The notes under the pieces are model-generated. The model searched no databases, was not told the DNA's origin, and was given only the letters and a program-made list of their open reading frames with translations. Shown here one piece after another: positions 33,388 through 40,729 of a DNA stretch of 40,729 nt (its first letter is position 1; each line of letters opens with the position of its first letter). Source of the DNA: a bacterium (GTDB lineage: Bacteria > Bacillota > Clostridia > Lachnospirales > Lachnospiraceae). Both the position numbers and the translations under genes were made by a program. The DNA is taken from positions 1 to 40,729 of the forward strand of contig JAUNRX010000018.1 in assembly GCA_030539495.1 (NCBI GenBank), given 5' to 3'.

Positions 33388-33597
33388 ATGGGAAGTCGAA
33401 GAGAGGAATTAGAGAATACAAACTGTGTGGCAAAGAAGTTTGTTCGATATAAGGAAGGTGCAGACAAATACAGTATCGGATTAACTAAGTTTCAAGAACT
33501 TGCAAAAGAAGCACATGCAATCTAAAAGATTGATAAAATTGTTCTAGTCAATTGTGATATATTTGAACGTTTTTTAGAAACATTTCATGAGTTCTAA
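33388..33597 (+). pseudogene. Excisionase-like gene interrupted by an in-frame stop
   Basis: The ATG at 33388 opens a frame reading KKFVRYKEGADKYSIGLTKF, then QELAKEAHAI, then TAA at 33523-33525 (codon 46). The same frame continues KIDKIVLVNCDIFERFLETF and ends at TAA 33595-33597. Together the two parts give a 69-codon gene that looks like the small excisionase/DNA-binding proteins (DUF6462-like) found next to tyrosine integrases in Lachnospiraceae elements, where a Tyr codon (TAT or TAC) is usual at this point. A single base change to TAA explains the break. The 45-residue product would lack the wing and C-terminal helix. Confidence 0.7.
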
Positions 33598-33774
33598 AGG
33601 AACCTATTTACAGGAGAAACTTGTTCATCGGAAGAATGGGACTAGATTATAAATATCTCTTGATATTTTATTTGGAAAGTGGAATAATATGGGTGTAATG
33701 AAATGTGCCTTACTCGCTTCGGATAATGTCAAAGGGGTAAAGTCAGAGTCCCTTCTTTATATATAGGAGGAAAT

Positions 33775-35016
33775 ATGGCACAGTCAAGAAAAGATTTTAG
33801 AGGCAGAGCTCTTCGAAAAGGAGAGGTTCAAAGAGCATCAGATCAACGATATATGTATACCTACACGGATCCATTAGGAAGACGAAAATGCCTATATGCC
33901 AATGATCTGGTCACACTAAGAGAAAAAGAAAAACAGTTGATGAAGGATCAGCTTGATGGACTTGACCTATATGCGAAAGGAAGAGCAACCATTAATGATA
34001 CCTTTGATCGTTATATGGCAACTAAATATGATTTACGAGAGTCAACAAGAAGTGGATATCTATATAATTACAATCATTATGTAAGAGAAGAGTTCGGTAG
34101 AAAGAAGATTTTAGATATTAAATATTCGGATATCTTACAATTTTACTATTATCTATTGAACGAACTGGATATTACACTAGGTACATTAGATTCGGTACAC
34201 TCATTACTACATCCCACATTTCAGCTTGCAGTTCGAGATGACATTATTAGAAAAAATCCAACTGATGGTGTTATGAGAGAGATAGCTAAGAAGGCAGGGA
34301 AGAATAGAGGTGTAAGACATTCCTTAACAGTCGACCAGCAGAGAGCATTTATGGGCTATATTGCAAATCATCCGGTATATTATCACTGGTGGCCATTGTT
34401 TACGGTATTACTAGGGAATGGCTGTAGAATTGGTGAATGTTTAGGCTTGCGGTGGAATGAAGATTTGGATTTTGAAAATAATGTGATTAGCATTAATCAT
34501 AGCATTGTATATTATCCAATCGGGAATTCAAGAAAATCAGAAATGAGAATATCAAAACCTAAAACGGAAGCAGGTATTCGTACCATTCCGATGCTAGATG
34601 TAGTACGAGATGCATTTGAAATGGAAAAGGAAGCCCAACAGGAAACCGGATTTAATAAACAAGAAATCGAAGGTATGTCTGGATTTGTCTTTTGCAATCG
34701 TTTTGGTAATGTGCCAACACCACAAACGGTCAATCATACGATTAAAAGAATTTGTAATAGTTACAATGCAGAAGAAGTTCTAAATGCAAAGAAAGAAAAG
34801 AGAGAGCCAATTATACTCCCAAGCTTCTCTTGCCATCATTTAAGACATACTTTTGCAACAAGACTCTGTGAAGCGGAATCTAATCTAAAAGTAATTCAGT
34901 CTGTCATGGGGCATAGAAGTATAGAAACTACAATGGATGTATATGCGGAAGCAACAAATCGCAAGAAACAAGAATCATTTGAAAATTTAGCAGCAAAACT
35001 GGATAACATCTTTTAA
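33775..35016 (+). CDS. Tyrosine recombinase (phage/ICE-type integrase)
   Basis: A 413-residue site-specific recombinase. Residues 1-60 form the arm-binding-type N-terminal domain (YTYTDPLGRRKCLYANDL, as in the Tn916 Int AP2-like domain), 60-165 the SAM-like core-binding domain and 190-400 the catalytic domain. Catalytic residues seen are Arg218 in NGCRIGE, Lys in SKPKTEAGIRTIPM, His354/Arg357 in HHLRHTFAT, His380 in GHRS and the nucleophile Tyr390 in MDVYAEA. All are present, so it should be active. AGGAGG lies before the ATG. The gap 33598-33774 before it has no recognised gene. It marks the right end of the element. Confidence 0.95.
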   Translation: MAQSRKDFRGRALRKGEVQRASDQRYMYTYTDPLGRRKCLYANDLVTLREKEKQLMKDQLDGLDLYAKGRATINDTFDRYMATKYDLRESTRSGYLYNYNHYVREEFGRKKILDIKYSDILQFYYYLLNELDITLGTLDSVHSLLHPTFQLAVRDDIIRKNPTDGVMREIAKKAGKNRGVRHSLTVDQQRAFMGYIANHPVYYHWWPLFTVLLGNGCRIGECLGLRWNEDLDFENNVISINHSIVYYPIGNSRKSEMRISKPKTEAGIRTIPMLDVVRDAFEMEKEAQQETGFNKQEIEGMSGFVFCNRFGNVPTPQTVNHTIKRICNSYNAEEVLNAKKEKREPIILPSFSCHHLRHTFATRLCEAESNLKVIQSVMGHRSIETTMDVYAEATNRKKQESFENLAAKLDNIF

Positions 35017-35034
35017 AGTGGACTCGATTGGAAG

Positions 35035-35094
35035 TTGACAATAAAGATGAGTTATGACAGCAATTTGACAACGAAATTTTTTTAATAATAATAA
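35035..35094 (+). repeat. Right-end TTGACAA repeats and AT-rich repeat, candidate attachment region
   Basis: TTGACAAT (35035-35042), TTGACAAC (35065-35072) and AATAATAATAA (35084-35094) lie within 80 bases of the integrase stop, in the same orientation and order as at the left end (7512-7560). Integrase arm sites flanking a crossover point are the inferred meaning; the core itself is not identified. Confidence 0.35.
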
Positions 35095-35231
35095 ATAACG
35101 GGGAATAACGAAGTAGATGAATTTCCCCAAAAAGTGAATAGCAAATTAATCTGGTGAATAATGAAGAAAACTTATCTATAATCCCTACAATGAAGTCTTT
35201 AAATAAAGATAACGAACAATAAATCCATTTA

Positions 35232-35264
35232 GATAGCCGCGTGTCGCTCTGATACGCGGCTATC
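35232..35264. terminator. GC-rich hairpin downstream of the integrase
   Basis: A perfect 11-bp stem, GATAGCCGCGT (35232-35242) with ACGCGGCTATC (35254-35264), and an 11-base loop. It has no strong T run, so it may be a terminator or a processing site. Confidence 0.55.
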
Positions 35265-35290
35265 ATTAATTACTATCATTTCTCGTAACA

Positions 35291-35558
35291 TGTAAAAATT
35301 AAATTAAATCTATAGTTACCCGTAAAATAAGGCTATTTTCTTCGCTTATCAGGCTTTATTACGTGTAAAAATCCTTATTATTCTCAATTTACCTGTATAT
35401 TTTATTCAAAGTCCTAGACTATTAGTGTAAGAAAGCATAAAATAGCATGTAAAAAATCAAATTTTCTTAAATTTCCCTGCTTTTATCAATTAAAATCCCT
35501 CTATCATTCTAATTTTCTGCCTGTAAAACAAGTAGATTTTCTCAATTTACCCGTAATC
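35291..35558 (+). repeat. Four degenerate 37-base repeats in an AT-rich gap
   Basis: Copies at 35291-35327, 35364-35400, 35448-35484 and 35522-35558 each begin TGTAAAA and end near AATTTACCYGTA (the third reads AATTTCCCTG). Starts are 73, 84 and 74 bases apart, with AT-rich spacers of 36-47 bases. The motif GTAAA...TTTAC inside each is a short inverted repeat. They fill the gap before the gene at 35590. Function unknown. Confidence 0.65.
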
Positions 35559-35589
35559 TAATAAAATCGAATAAAAGAAAGGTGATCCT

Positions 35590-36408
35590 ATGGATGAACT
35601 ACAAATCTTATTACTAAGGAGAATTCAAGAATTAACTACGATTATTAAAGCCGCAAAGGAGTGTATGGAAAGCTCGCCAGAAGGCTCCTTACTTATCTCA
35701 GGAAGTCATGCTAAAGTTCAGTACTATCAGAGAACGAAGGCAACGGATACCCATGGTACGTACATAAAAAAATCAGAAGTGCAGCTAATTCACCAGCTAG
35801 CCCAAAAAGATTATGCAAAGAAGATATATGGGAAGGCGATTAAAGAACGGGAAGAACTAACAAGATGTATGACAAAATATGATCCGGAAGCATTGTTCGG
35901 TGTATATAATAACCTACTAGCCTCCAGAAAGGAGCTAGTAGACCCCTATATTCTTTCGCAGGACGACTACATAACGGCATGGAAAGAAAGAAAGCAAAAG
36001 GAAAAAGCGAGATATGGTAAGAATGAGTTGTTGCTTTTACCAGAGGAGGAGGCAATTTTTACGGAGCAAGGGGAAAGGGTAAGATCCAAATCGGAAAAGA
36101 TATTAGCAGATAAACTTTATATGATGCATATTCCATATATTTATGAATGCCCTTTATATGCTGCAGGATATGGTTACCTTAAACCTGATTTTACAGTATT
36201 AAATTACAGGACAAGACAAGAATACATCTGGGAGCATCTTGGAATGATGGACAACAAGGAGTATTTGGAAAAAGCAATCAAGAAGATAGAGACATATGGA
36301 AGAAATCAAATATATTCAGGCAGACAGCTTATTCTTACTTATGAGACGGAACATCATCCATTGAATATAAGATTTGTGGAGGGACTCATTAAGGAGTATT
36401 TGTTATAA
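35590..36408 (+). CDS. Predicted PD-(D/E)XK-fold protein, function unknown
   Basis: A 272-residue protein. Residues 1-150 are mostly helical and charged. The C-terminal part has RSKSEKILADKLYMMHIPYIYECPL, then YLKPDFTVLNYRTRQEYIWEHLGMMDNKEY: a Glu on a helix, PDFTV and E-x-LG, which is the pattern of TnsA/DUF559-like endonuclease folds (E, D, ExG rather than ExK). GGTG precedes the ATG. Similar stand-alone proteins occur widely in Lachnospiraceae genomes. A nuclease activity is possible but not shown. It lies just outside the putative right end of the element. Confidence 0.75.
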   Translation: MDELQILLLRRIQELTTIIKAAKECMESSPEGSLLISGSHAKVQYYQRTKATDTHGTYIKKSEVQLIHQLAQKDYAKKIYGKAIKEREELTRCMTKYDPEALFGVYNNLLASRKELVDPYILSQDDYITAWKERKQKEKARYGKNELLLLPEEEAIFTEQGERVRSKSEKILADKLYMMHIPYIYECPLYAAGYGYLKPDFTVLNYRTRQEYIWEHLGMMDNKEYLEKAIKKIETYGRNQIYSGRQLILTYETEHHPLNIRFVEGLIKEYLL

Positions 36409-36470
36409 CCATTAAAAGAAACTAATATAAATGAAAAGGTAGAAAAAGTTAAGATTTCGACAGATATAGT

Positions 36471-36499
36471 TTGATGAACAAACTAATAAATGGTATAAT
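36471..36499 (+). promoter_or_regulatory. Promoter of the GH3 gene
   Basis: TTGATG (36471-36476), 17 bases, TATAAT (36494-36499), about 45 bases before the ATG at 36545. Confidence 0.7.
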
Positions 36500-36544
36500 T
36501 TTACATATAATAATGGGTGCAAAATAAGACGAAAGGGGATAGGT

Positions 36545-38692
36545 ATGACAAGGAAAGAAGCAAGAAAGAAAGCTCATGAATTGGTCAGTAAGATGACAGT
36601 GGAGGAGAAGGCTTCACAGATGAAATTTGATGCTCCCTCGATTAAGCGTCTTAATATTCCAACATACAACTGGTGGAATGAGTCATTGCATGGCGTTGCA
36701 AGGGCTGGAGTGGCAACAGTATTTCCACAAGCAATTGGTCTGGCAGCAACATATGATAAAGATATGATGAAAGAGATTGGTGAGGCTATAGCAGACGAAG
36801 GACGGGCAAAGTATAATGCCTCGGTAGCAGAGGATGACCGAGATATTTATAAAGGACTAACCTTTTGGGCGCCAAATGTAAATATCTTTCGTGATCCAAG
36901 ATGGGGAAGAGGACATGAGACCTACGGAGAGGATCCTTATCTGACTTCAAGGATGGGTGTCAGTTATGTAAATGGCTTACAAGGAGGCGGTGAGACAATG
37001 AAGGCTGCCGCCTGTGCTAAACATTTTGCAGTACATAGTGGTCCGGAAGGGCTTCGACATGAGTTCGATGCAGTGGTTTCAAAAAAAGACTTATATGAGA
37101 CCTATCTACCTGCTTTTGAAGCATTGGTAAAAGAGGCAAAAGTAGAGGCGGTTATGGGTGCCTATAATAGGGTAAATGGCGAACCGTGTTGCGGAAGTAA
37201 AACTTTATTAAAGGATATTCTTTGTGACCAATGGGGATTTGAAGGCCATGTGGTATCCGATTGTTGGGCAATCCAGGATTTTCACCAGCATCATAAAGTG
37301 ACGACAGGACCAAAAGAGTCTGTAAAAATGGCATTAGATGCAGGATGTGACTTAAATTGTGGCTGTACCTATGCTTATATCATGGCAGCGCTTCAGGCAG
37401 GAATTATCTCAGAGGATCAAATTACTGAGTCTTGTGAGCGATTATTTACAACAAGGTATCTGCTCGGAATTATGGAAGGAAGCGAGTATGACACGATTCC
37501 TTATGAAGTAGTAGAGAGTAAAGAGCATGTGGAACTGGCATTGGAAGCAGCAAGAAAAAGTGCAGTGCTTTTAAAAAATGATGGAATTCTTCCGTTGAAT
37601 CGGAAGAAGTTAAAGACCATAGGAGTAGTCGGGCCAAATGCCGACAGCAGGCTTGCATTGGTAGGAAACTATCATGGAACATCATCCAGATATATTACCG
37701 TACTGGAAGGCATTCAAGAAGAGGCAGGAGAAGACATTCGAGTGCTGTACTCTGAAGGATGTCATTTATATAATGATAAGGTCGAAGGACTTGCTTGGAA
37801 ACAAGACCGTATTTCAGAAGCGGTGACAGTGGCAAAACACAGTGATGTAACCATTGCAGTACTTGGACTAGATGAGACTTTGGAGGGAGAGGAACAGGAT
37901 CAAGGAAACGCCTATGCGAGTGGGGATAAAGATGGCTTATCTCTTCCAAAGAGTCAAGAACAGCTGCTTAAGGCATTAATCCAGACCGGAAAACCGATTA
38001 TTGTTGTATTAATGGCCGGAAGCGCAATTGATTTAAGGTATGCAGATAATCAAGCCGCAGCAATTCTTAATGTATGGTATCCAGGAGCAAGAGGAGGAAA
38101 AGCAGTTGCTGACTTATTGTTTGGAAAGCTTTCACCAAGTGGAAAGCTTCCGATCACCTTCTATCAATCAACAGAGGAGCTCCCTGCATTTACAGATTAC
38201 TCCATGAAGGGAAGGACATATCGGTATTTAGAACAGCTTCCTCTATATCCTTTTGGGTATGGACTGACCTATGGAAATGTTGAAGTTATAGAGGCTTCTC
38301 TGCTATATAAGAAAGACAGAGAAGGTGATCTATTGATAGAGGTAAAGGCAGTTAATAAGGGCACTTATGATACAGATGAAGTACTTCAGGTATATATTAA
38401 GGATGAGGAGTCTAAATATGCTGTAAGAAATACAAGTCTTTGTGCTTTTCATAGGATGTCAATAAAGGCCGGAGAGACAATATCAGTACAAATACCAATA
38501 AGAAATAGGGCAATGACCATAGTAGATGAGGAAGGAAAGCGTTATATCAATAGCACTAGATTTACTCTATTTGTAGGTACCTCCCAACCAGATGAAAGAA
38601 GCTTTAAGTTAACAGGAAAGAAGTCGCTTCAAATAGGGATTCAGTTAGAGGGCAAAAAGACAGAAGCATCTATCCTTTCAAACTATAAGTAA
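36545..38692 (+). CDS. Glycoside hydrolase family 3 (beta-glucosidase/beta-xylosidase)
   Basis: A 715-residue GH3 enzyme, which removes terminal beta-linked glucose or xylose with retention. It lacks a signal peptide, so it is cytosolic and probably acts on imported oligosaccharides. The TIM-barrel domain includes WWNESLHGVAR, FWAPNVNIFRDPRWGRGHET and the nucleophile Asp239 in VVSDCWA. The alpha/beta sandwich follows (KSAVLLKNDGILPL), with WYPGARGGKAVADLLFG, and the C-terminal fibronectin III-like domain covers about 600-700. The DPRWGRGHETYGEDPYL and DLNCG features are nearer to the beta-xylosidase side of the family, but the substrate is not certain. A clear promoter lies upstream. Confidence 0.93.
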   Translation: MTRKEARKKAHELVSKMTVEEKASQMKFDAPSIKRLNIPTYNWWNESLHGVARAGVATVFPQAIGLAATYDKDMMKEIGEAIADEGRAKYNASVAEDDRDIYKGLTFWAPNVNIFRDPRWGRGHETYGEDPYLTSRMGVSYVNGLQGGGETMKAAACAKHFAVHSGPEGLRHEFDAVVSKKDLYETYLPAFEALVKEAKVEAVMGAYNRVNGEPCCGSKTLLKDILCDQWGFEGHVVSDCWAIQDFHQHHKVTTGPKESVKMALDAGCDLNCGCTYAYIMAALQAGIISEDQITESCERLFTTRYLLGIMEGSEYDTIPYEVVESKEHVELALEAARKSAVLLKNDGILPLNRKKLKTIGVVGPNADSRLALVGNYHGTSSRYITVLEGIQEEAGEDIRVLYSEGCHLYNDKVEGLAWKQDRISEAVTVAKHSDVTIAVLGLDETLEGEEQDQGNAYASGDKDGLSLPKSQEQLLKALIQTGKPIIVVLMAGSAIDLRYADNQAAAILNVWYPGARGGKAVADLLFGKLSPSGKLPITFYQSTEELPAFTDYSMKGRTYRYLEQLPLYPFGYGLTYGNVEVIEASLLYKKDREGDLLIEVKAVNKGTYDTDEVLQVYIKDEESKYAVRNTSLCAFHRMSIKAGETISVQIPIRNRAMTIVDEEGKRYINSTRFTLFVGTSQPDERSFKLTGKKSLQIGIQLEGKKTEASILSNYK

Positions 38693-38792
38693 TTCTACAT
38701 GATTTTATATAAAATAGCTTAAATACAACATTTCATTACATAAGATACTCTATTAAAATAAAAAGGGGTAAATAGTAAGGAGGAGAAAAAAC

Positions 38793-39407
38793 ATGGAAAT
38801 ACAACACTTGACAGATAAATCGTTTTCCCAGTATGGGAGAGTCATTGACGGATTTGATCTTGCAGATCTGATGAAGGGCATGGAGACGACACCACTTCCA
38901 GACGATGTAATCTATGTTCCATCCGAAGCTGAATTAGAGGAGCTTCCAGTAGCCAAAGAGTTTAAAAACCGTTTATACGGAGGACTTCCAATTCAGATTG
39001 GATATTGCAATGGAAATAACCATAAGCTGAATGCGGTAGAATACCACAGATCATCTGAGGTAAATGTAGCAGTAAGCGATATGATTTTGTTATTAGGAAG
39101 ACAGCAGGATATTACACAAAATTTTACCTATGACACATCTAAAATCGAAGCATTTTTAGTACCGGCAGGGACTGCAATCGAAGTATATGCAACGACACTT
39201 CATTACGCACCATGCAATGCGAATGACACAGGATTTCGCTGCGTAGTAGTCCTTCCAAAAGAGACAAATGAAGAGATTACTTTTTCTTTAAAGAAAGAGG
39301 GAGAAGACAAATTAATGACTGCCAAAAATAAGTGGCTGATTGCCCATAAAGAGGCAGCAATAGAAGGCGCATTTAATGGACTGATTGGTGAAAATATCAG
39401 TTTATAA
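38793..39407 (+). CDS. DUF4867-type cupin-like protein linked to sugar isomerase
   Basis: A 204-residue protein, probably a cupin-type beta barrel: MEIQHLTDKSFSQYGRVIDGFD at the N-terminus, YHRSSEVNVAVSDMILLLGRQQDI in the middle, AFLVPAGTAIEVYATTLHYAPC in the likely barrel. It resembles the DUF4867 family found beside L-fucose isomerase genes. GGAGG lies shortly before the ATG, and the isomerase-type gene follows after 21 bases, so the two form an operon. The function is unknown; a role in sugar or aldose handling is inferred from this linkage. Confidence 0.75.
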   Translation: MEIQHLTDKSFSQYGRVIDGFDLADLMKGMETTPLPDDVIYVPSEAELEELPVAKEFKNRLYGGLPIQIGYCNGNNHKLNAVEYHRSSEVNVAVSDMILLLGRQQDITQNFTYDTSKIEAFLVPAGTAIEVYATTLHYAPCNANDTGFRCVVVLPKETNEEITFSLKKEGEDKLMTAKNKWLIAHKEAAIEGAFNGLIGENISL

Positions 39408-39428
39408 ATAGAAAGAGAGGAAATAAGA

Positions 39429-40729
39429 ATGAGTAATATGCCAGAATTAAAAATCGGTGTTGTTGCAGTCAGCAGAGACTGTTTTCCAGAAAGCTTATCT
39501 GTAAATAGAAGAAAGGCATTGGTAGAAGCTTATCAAACAAAATACGGAAAAGATACCGTATATGAATGTCCGGTTTGTATCGTAGAAAGCGAAATCCATA
39601 TGGTACAGGCTCTTGAAGATATTAAACAAGCAGGATGTAATGCTTTAGTCGTATACCTTGGAAACTTCGGACCTGAAATTGCAGAAACATTACTTGCAAA
39701 ACACTTTGACGGACCAAAGATGTTTGTTGCAGCTGCAGAAGAAACAGGAGACAGCCTTCTTGATGGCCGTGGAGATGCTTACTGTGGTATGTTAAATGCA
39801 AGCTATAATTTAAAGCTTCGTAACATCAAAGCGTATATCCCAGAATATCCAGTAGGAACTGCAGAAGAATGTGCAGATATGATTCATGACTTTGAACCAA
39901 TCGCTCGTGCAGTCATCGCCCTAAATGACTTAAAGATCATCAGCTTTGGCCCACGTCCATTAAACTTCTTAGCATGTAATGCACCAATTAAACAATTATA
40001 CAACCTTGGCATTGAAATTGAGGAAAACTCCGAACTTGATTTATTTGAAGCATTCAATAAACATGAAGGCGACGAAAGAATTCCAGAGGTAGTAAAAGAC
40101 ATGGAAGCAGAACTTGGCGCTGGCAATAAGAAACCAGAAGTACTTGCTAAGCTTGCTCAATATGAATTAACATTAAAAGACTGGATCAAAGATCATAAAG
40201 GATATCGTAAATATGTTGCAATCGCAGGCAAGTGCTGGCCAGCATTCCAGACTCAGTTTGGTTTCGTACCATGTTACGTAAACAGCCGTCTGACAGCTCA
40301 AGGCATCCCAGTATCCTGTGAAGTTGATATCTATGGAGCACTAAGCGAATTCATCGGAGCTGTTGTAAGTGAAGATGCAGTAACCTTATTAGACATTAAC
40401 AACTCTGTTCCAGCAGATATGTATGAGCAGGATATTAAAGATAAGTTTGCATATACTCAGCAAGATACTTTCATGGGCTTCCACTGCGGTAATACTGCAT
40501 CATCCAAACTTTCCTTCTGCGAAATGAGAAACCAAAAAATCATGGCAAGATCTCTTCCAGTAGAAGTAACAAACGGAACCTTAGAAGGAGATATCGTTCC
40601 TGGAGACATTACCTTCTTCCGTTTACAAAGTACGGCAGATGCTAAATTACGTGCTTACATCGCACATGGTGAAGTGCTTCCAGTAGCAACAAAATCCTTT
40701 GGTTCCATCGGTATCTTTGCAATTCCAGA
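39429..40729 (+). CDS. L-fucose/L-arabinose isomerase-family protein, cut by the window end
   Basis: An open frame from ATG 39429 (AGAGAGGA just upstream) runs off the window with 433 codons and no stop. The protein starts MSNMPELKIGVVAVSRDCFP. It contains the features of the FucI/AraA-like fold: ALVVYLGNFGPE, FVAAAEETG, ISFGPRPLNFLACN, IAGKCWPAFQTQFGFVPC, then DINNSVP and FHCGNT with candidate metal-binding acidic and His residues. Members convert aldoses to ketoses in fucose or arabinose use. The exact sugar cannot be decided here. The C-terminus is missing only because of the window limit. Confidence 0.85.
   Translation, partial: MSNMPELKIGVVAVSRDCFPESLSVNRRKALVEAYQTKYGKDTVYECPVCIVESEIHMVQALEDIKQAGCNALVVYLGNFGPEIAETLLAKHFDGPKMFVAAAEETGDSLLDGRGDAYCGMLNASYNLKLRNIKAYIPEYPVGTAEECADMIHDFEPIARAVIALNDLKIISFGPRPLNFLACNAPIKQLYNLGIEIEENSELDLFEAFNKHEGDERIPEVVKDMEAELGAGNKKPEVLAKLAQYELTLKDWIKDHKGYRKYVAIAGKCWPAFQTQFGFVPCYVNSRLTAQGIPVSCEVDIYGALSEFIGAVVSEDAVTLLDINNSVPADMYEQDIKDKFAYTQQDTFMGFHCGNTASSKLSFCEMRNQKIMARSLPVEVTNGTLEGDIVPGDITFFRLQSTADAKLRAYIAHGEVLPVATKSFGSIGIFAIP

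Larger units (their letters stand above)
7512..35094. mobile_element. Putative integrative element carrying a 12-gene conflict system
   Basis: Inferred from content. A tyrosine recombinase lies at the right edge, preceded by an excisionase-like gene and a sigma-like regulator in the order of Tn916-type elements. Repressor-type regulators lie at the left edge, and a large cargo operon lies between housekeeping lysS and sugar-metabolism genes. Both edges hold TTGACAA repeats close to an AATAATAATAA stretch (7550-7560 and 35084-35094), but a convincing attL/attR core could not be fixed, so the limits are approximate. No conjugation, portal, capsid or tail genes are visible, so it would need a helper or is a degraded element or genomic island. 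Confidence 0.55.

Noticed and set aside
9172-35016. Intact prophage
   Set aside because: No terminase, portal, capsid, tail, lysis or replication genes; only integration and regulator genes typical of many mobile elements.
35291-35558. CRISPR array
   Set aside because: The four repeats are degenerate, unit spacing varies from 73 to 84 bases, the spacers are AT-rich and alike, and there are no cas genes nearby.

Overview
The window looks like a chromosome segment of a low-G+C Firmicute, most likely a Lachnospiraceae/Clostridium-type anaerobe. It is AT-rich, its ribosome binding sites are strong GGAGG types, its lysyl-tRNA synthetase carries the C-terminal tRNA-binding extension seen in clostridia, and the flanks encode plant-sugar enzymes (a GH3 glycosidase and a fucose/arabinose isomerase-type protein). 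Family assignments come from reading motifs by eye; no search was run.

Region 1 (1-7.5 kb) is ordinary chromosome: a family 2 glycosyltransferase on the minus strand, a polyprenyl-phosphate sugar-1-phosphate transferase, a membrane-anchored beta-lactamase-fold serine hydrolase, greA and lysS. Several genes have clear promoters and terminators. Region 2 (about 7.5-35.1 kb) appears to be one inserted element. It lies between the lysS 3' end and a tyrosine recombinase at 33.8-35.0 kb, with TTGACAA-type repeats at both ends. Its left part holds an ISL3-type insertion sequence next to the lysS terminator, a LexA/S24-type repressor, a small zinc-ribbon protein and an XRE regulator. Its right end has the order sigma-like regulator, excisionase-like gene, integrase, as in Tn916-type elements. 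The excisionase-like gene has an in-frame stop, so the element may be unable to excise. Region 3 (35.1-40.7 kb) is chromosome again: a repeat-bearing AT-rich gap, a lone predicted PD-(D/E)XK protein, a GH3 glycosidase, a DUF4867-type protein and a truncated fucose-isomerase-family gene.

The main cargo is a 12-gene, 21-kb, plus-strand, tightly packed operon (11271-32559) with one good promoter upstream and a strong terminator after it. In order it encodes: an unknown protein with a possible HicA/dsRBD-like tail; a vWA protein; a WXG100-like helical hairpin; a coiled coil fused to a PD-(D/E)XK nuclease core; a tiny helical protein; a soluble FtsK/SpoIIIE-type ATPase; a TerY-like vWA protein; a PP2C phosphatase; a protein kinase with a zinc ribbon; a UPF1-like SF1 helicase; a winged-helix protein of unknown function; a coiled-coil McrB-like GTPase; and a 1312-residue DUF2357-like protein that seems to contain a degenerate Hsp70/actin-fold domain instead of the McrC nuclease.

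The vWA/phosphatase/kinase set matches the TerY-P triad proposed from comparative genomics. The coiled-coil McrB + DUF2357 + UPF1 helicase set resembles the coiled-coil type IV restriction relatives (CoCoNuTs). My inference is that this is a phosphorylation-controlled anti-phage or nucleic-acid surveillance system. Sensing and remodelling would be done by the McrB-like, DUF2357 and helicase proteins, and cutting by the coiled-coil nuclease, possibly loaded by the WXG100-like protein and the FtsK-type motor. The joining of a cytosolic WXG100/FtsK/nuclease module to these parts is the most unusual thing here.
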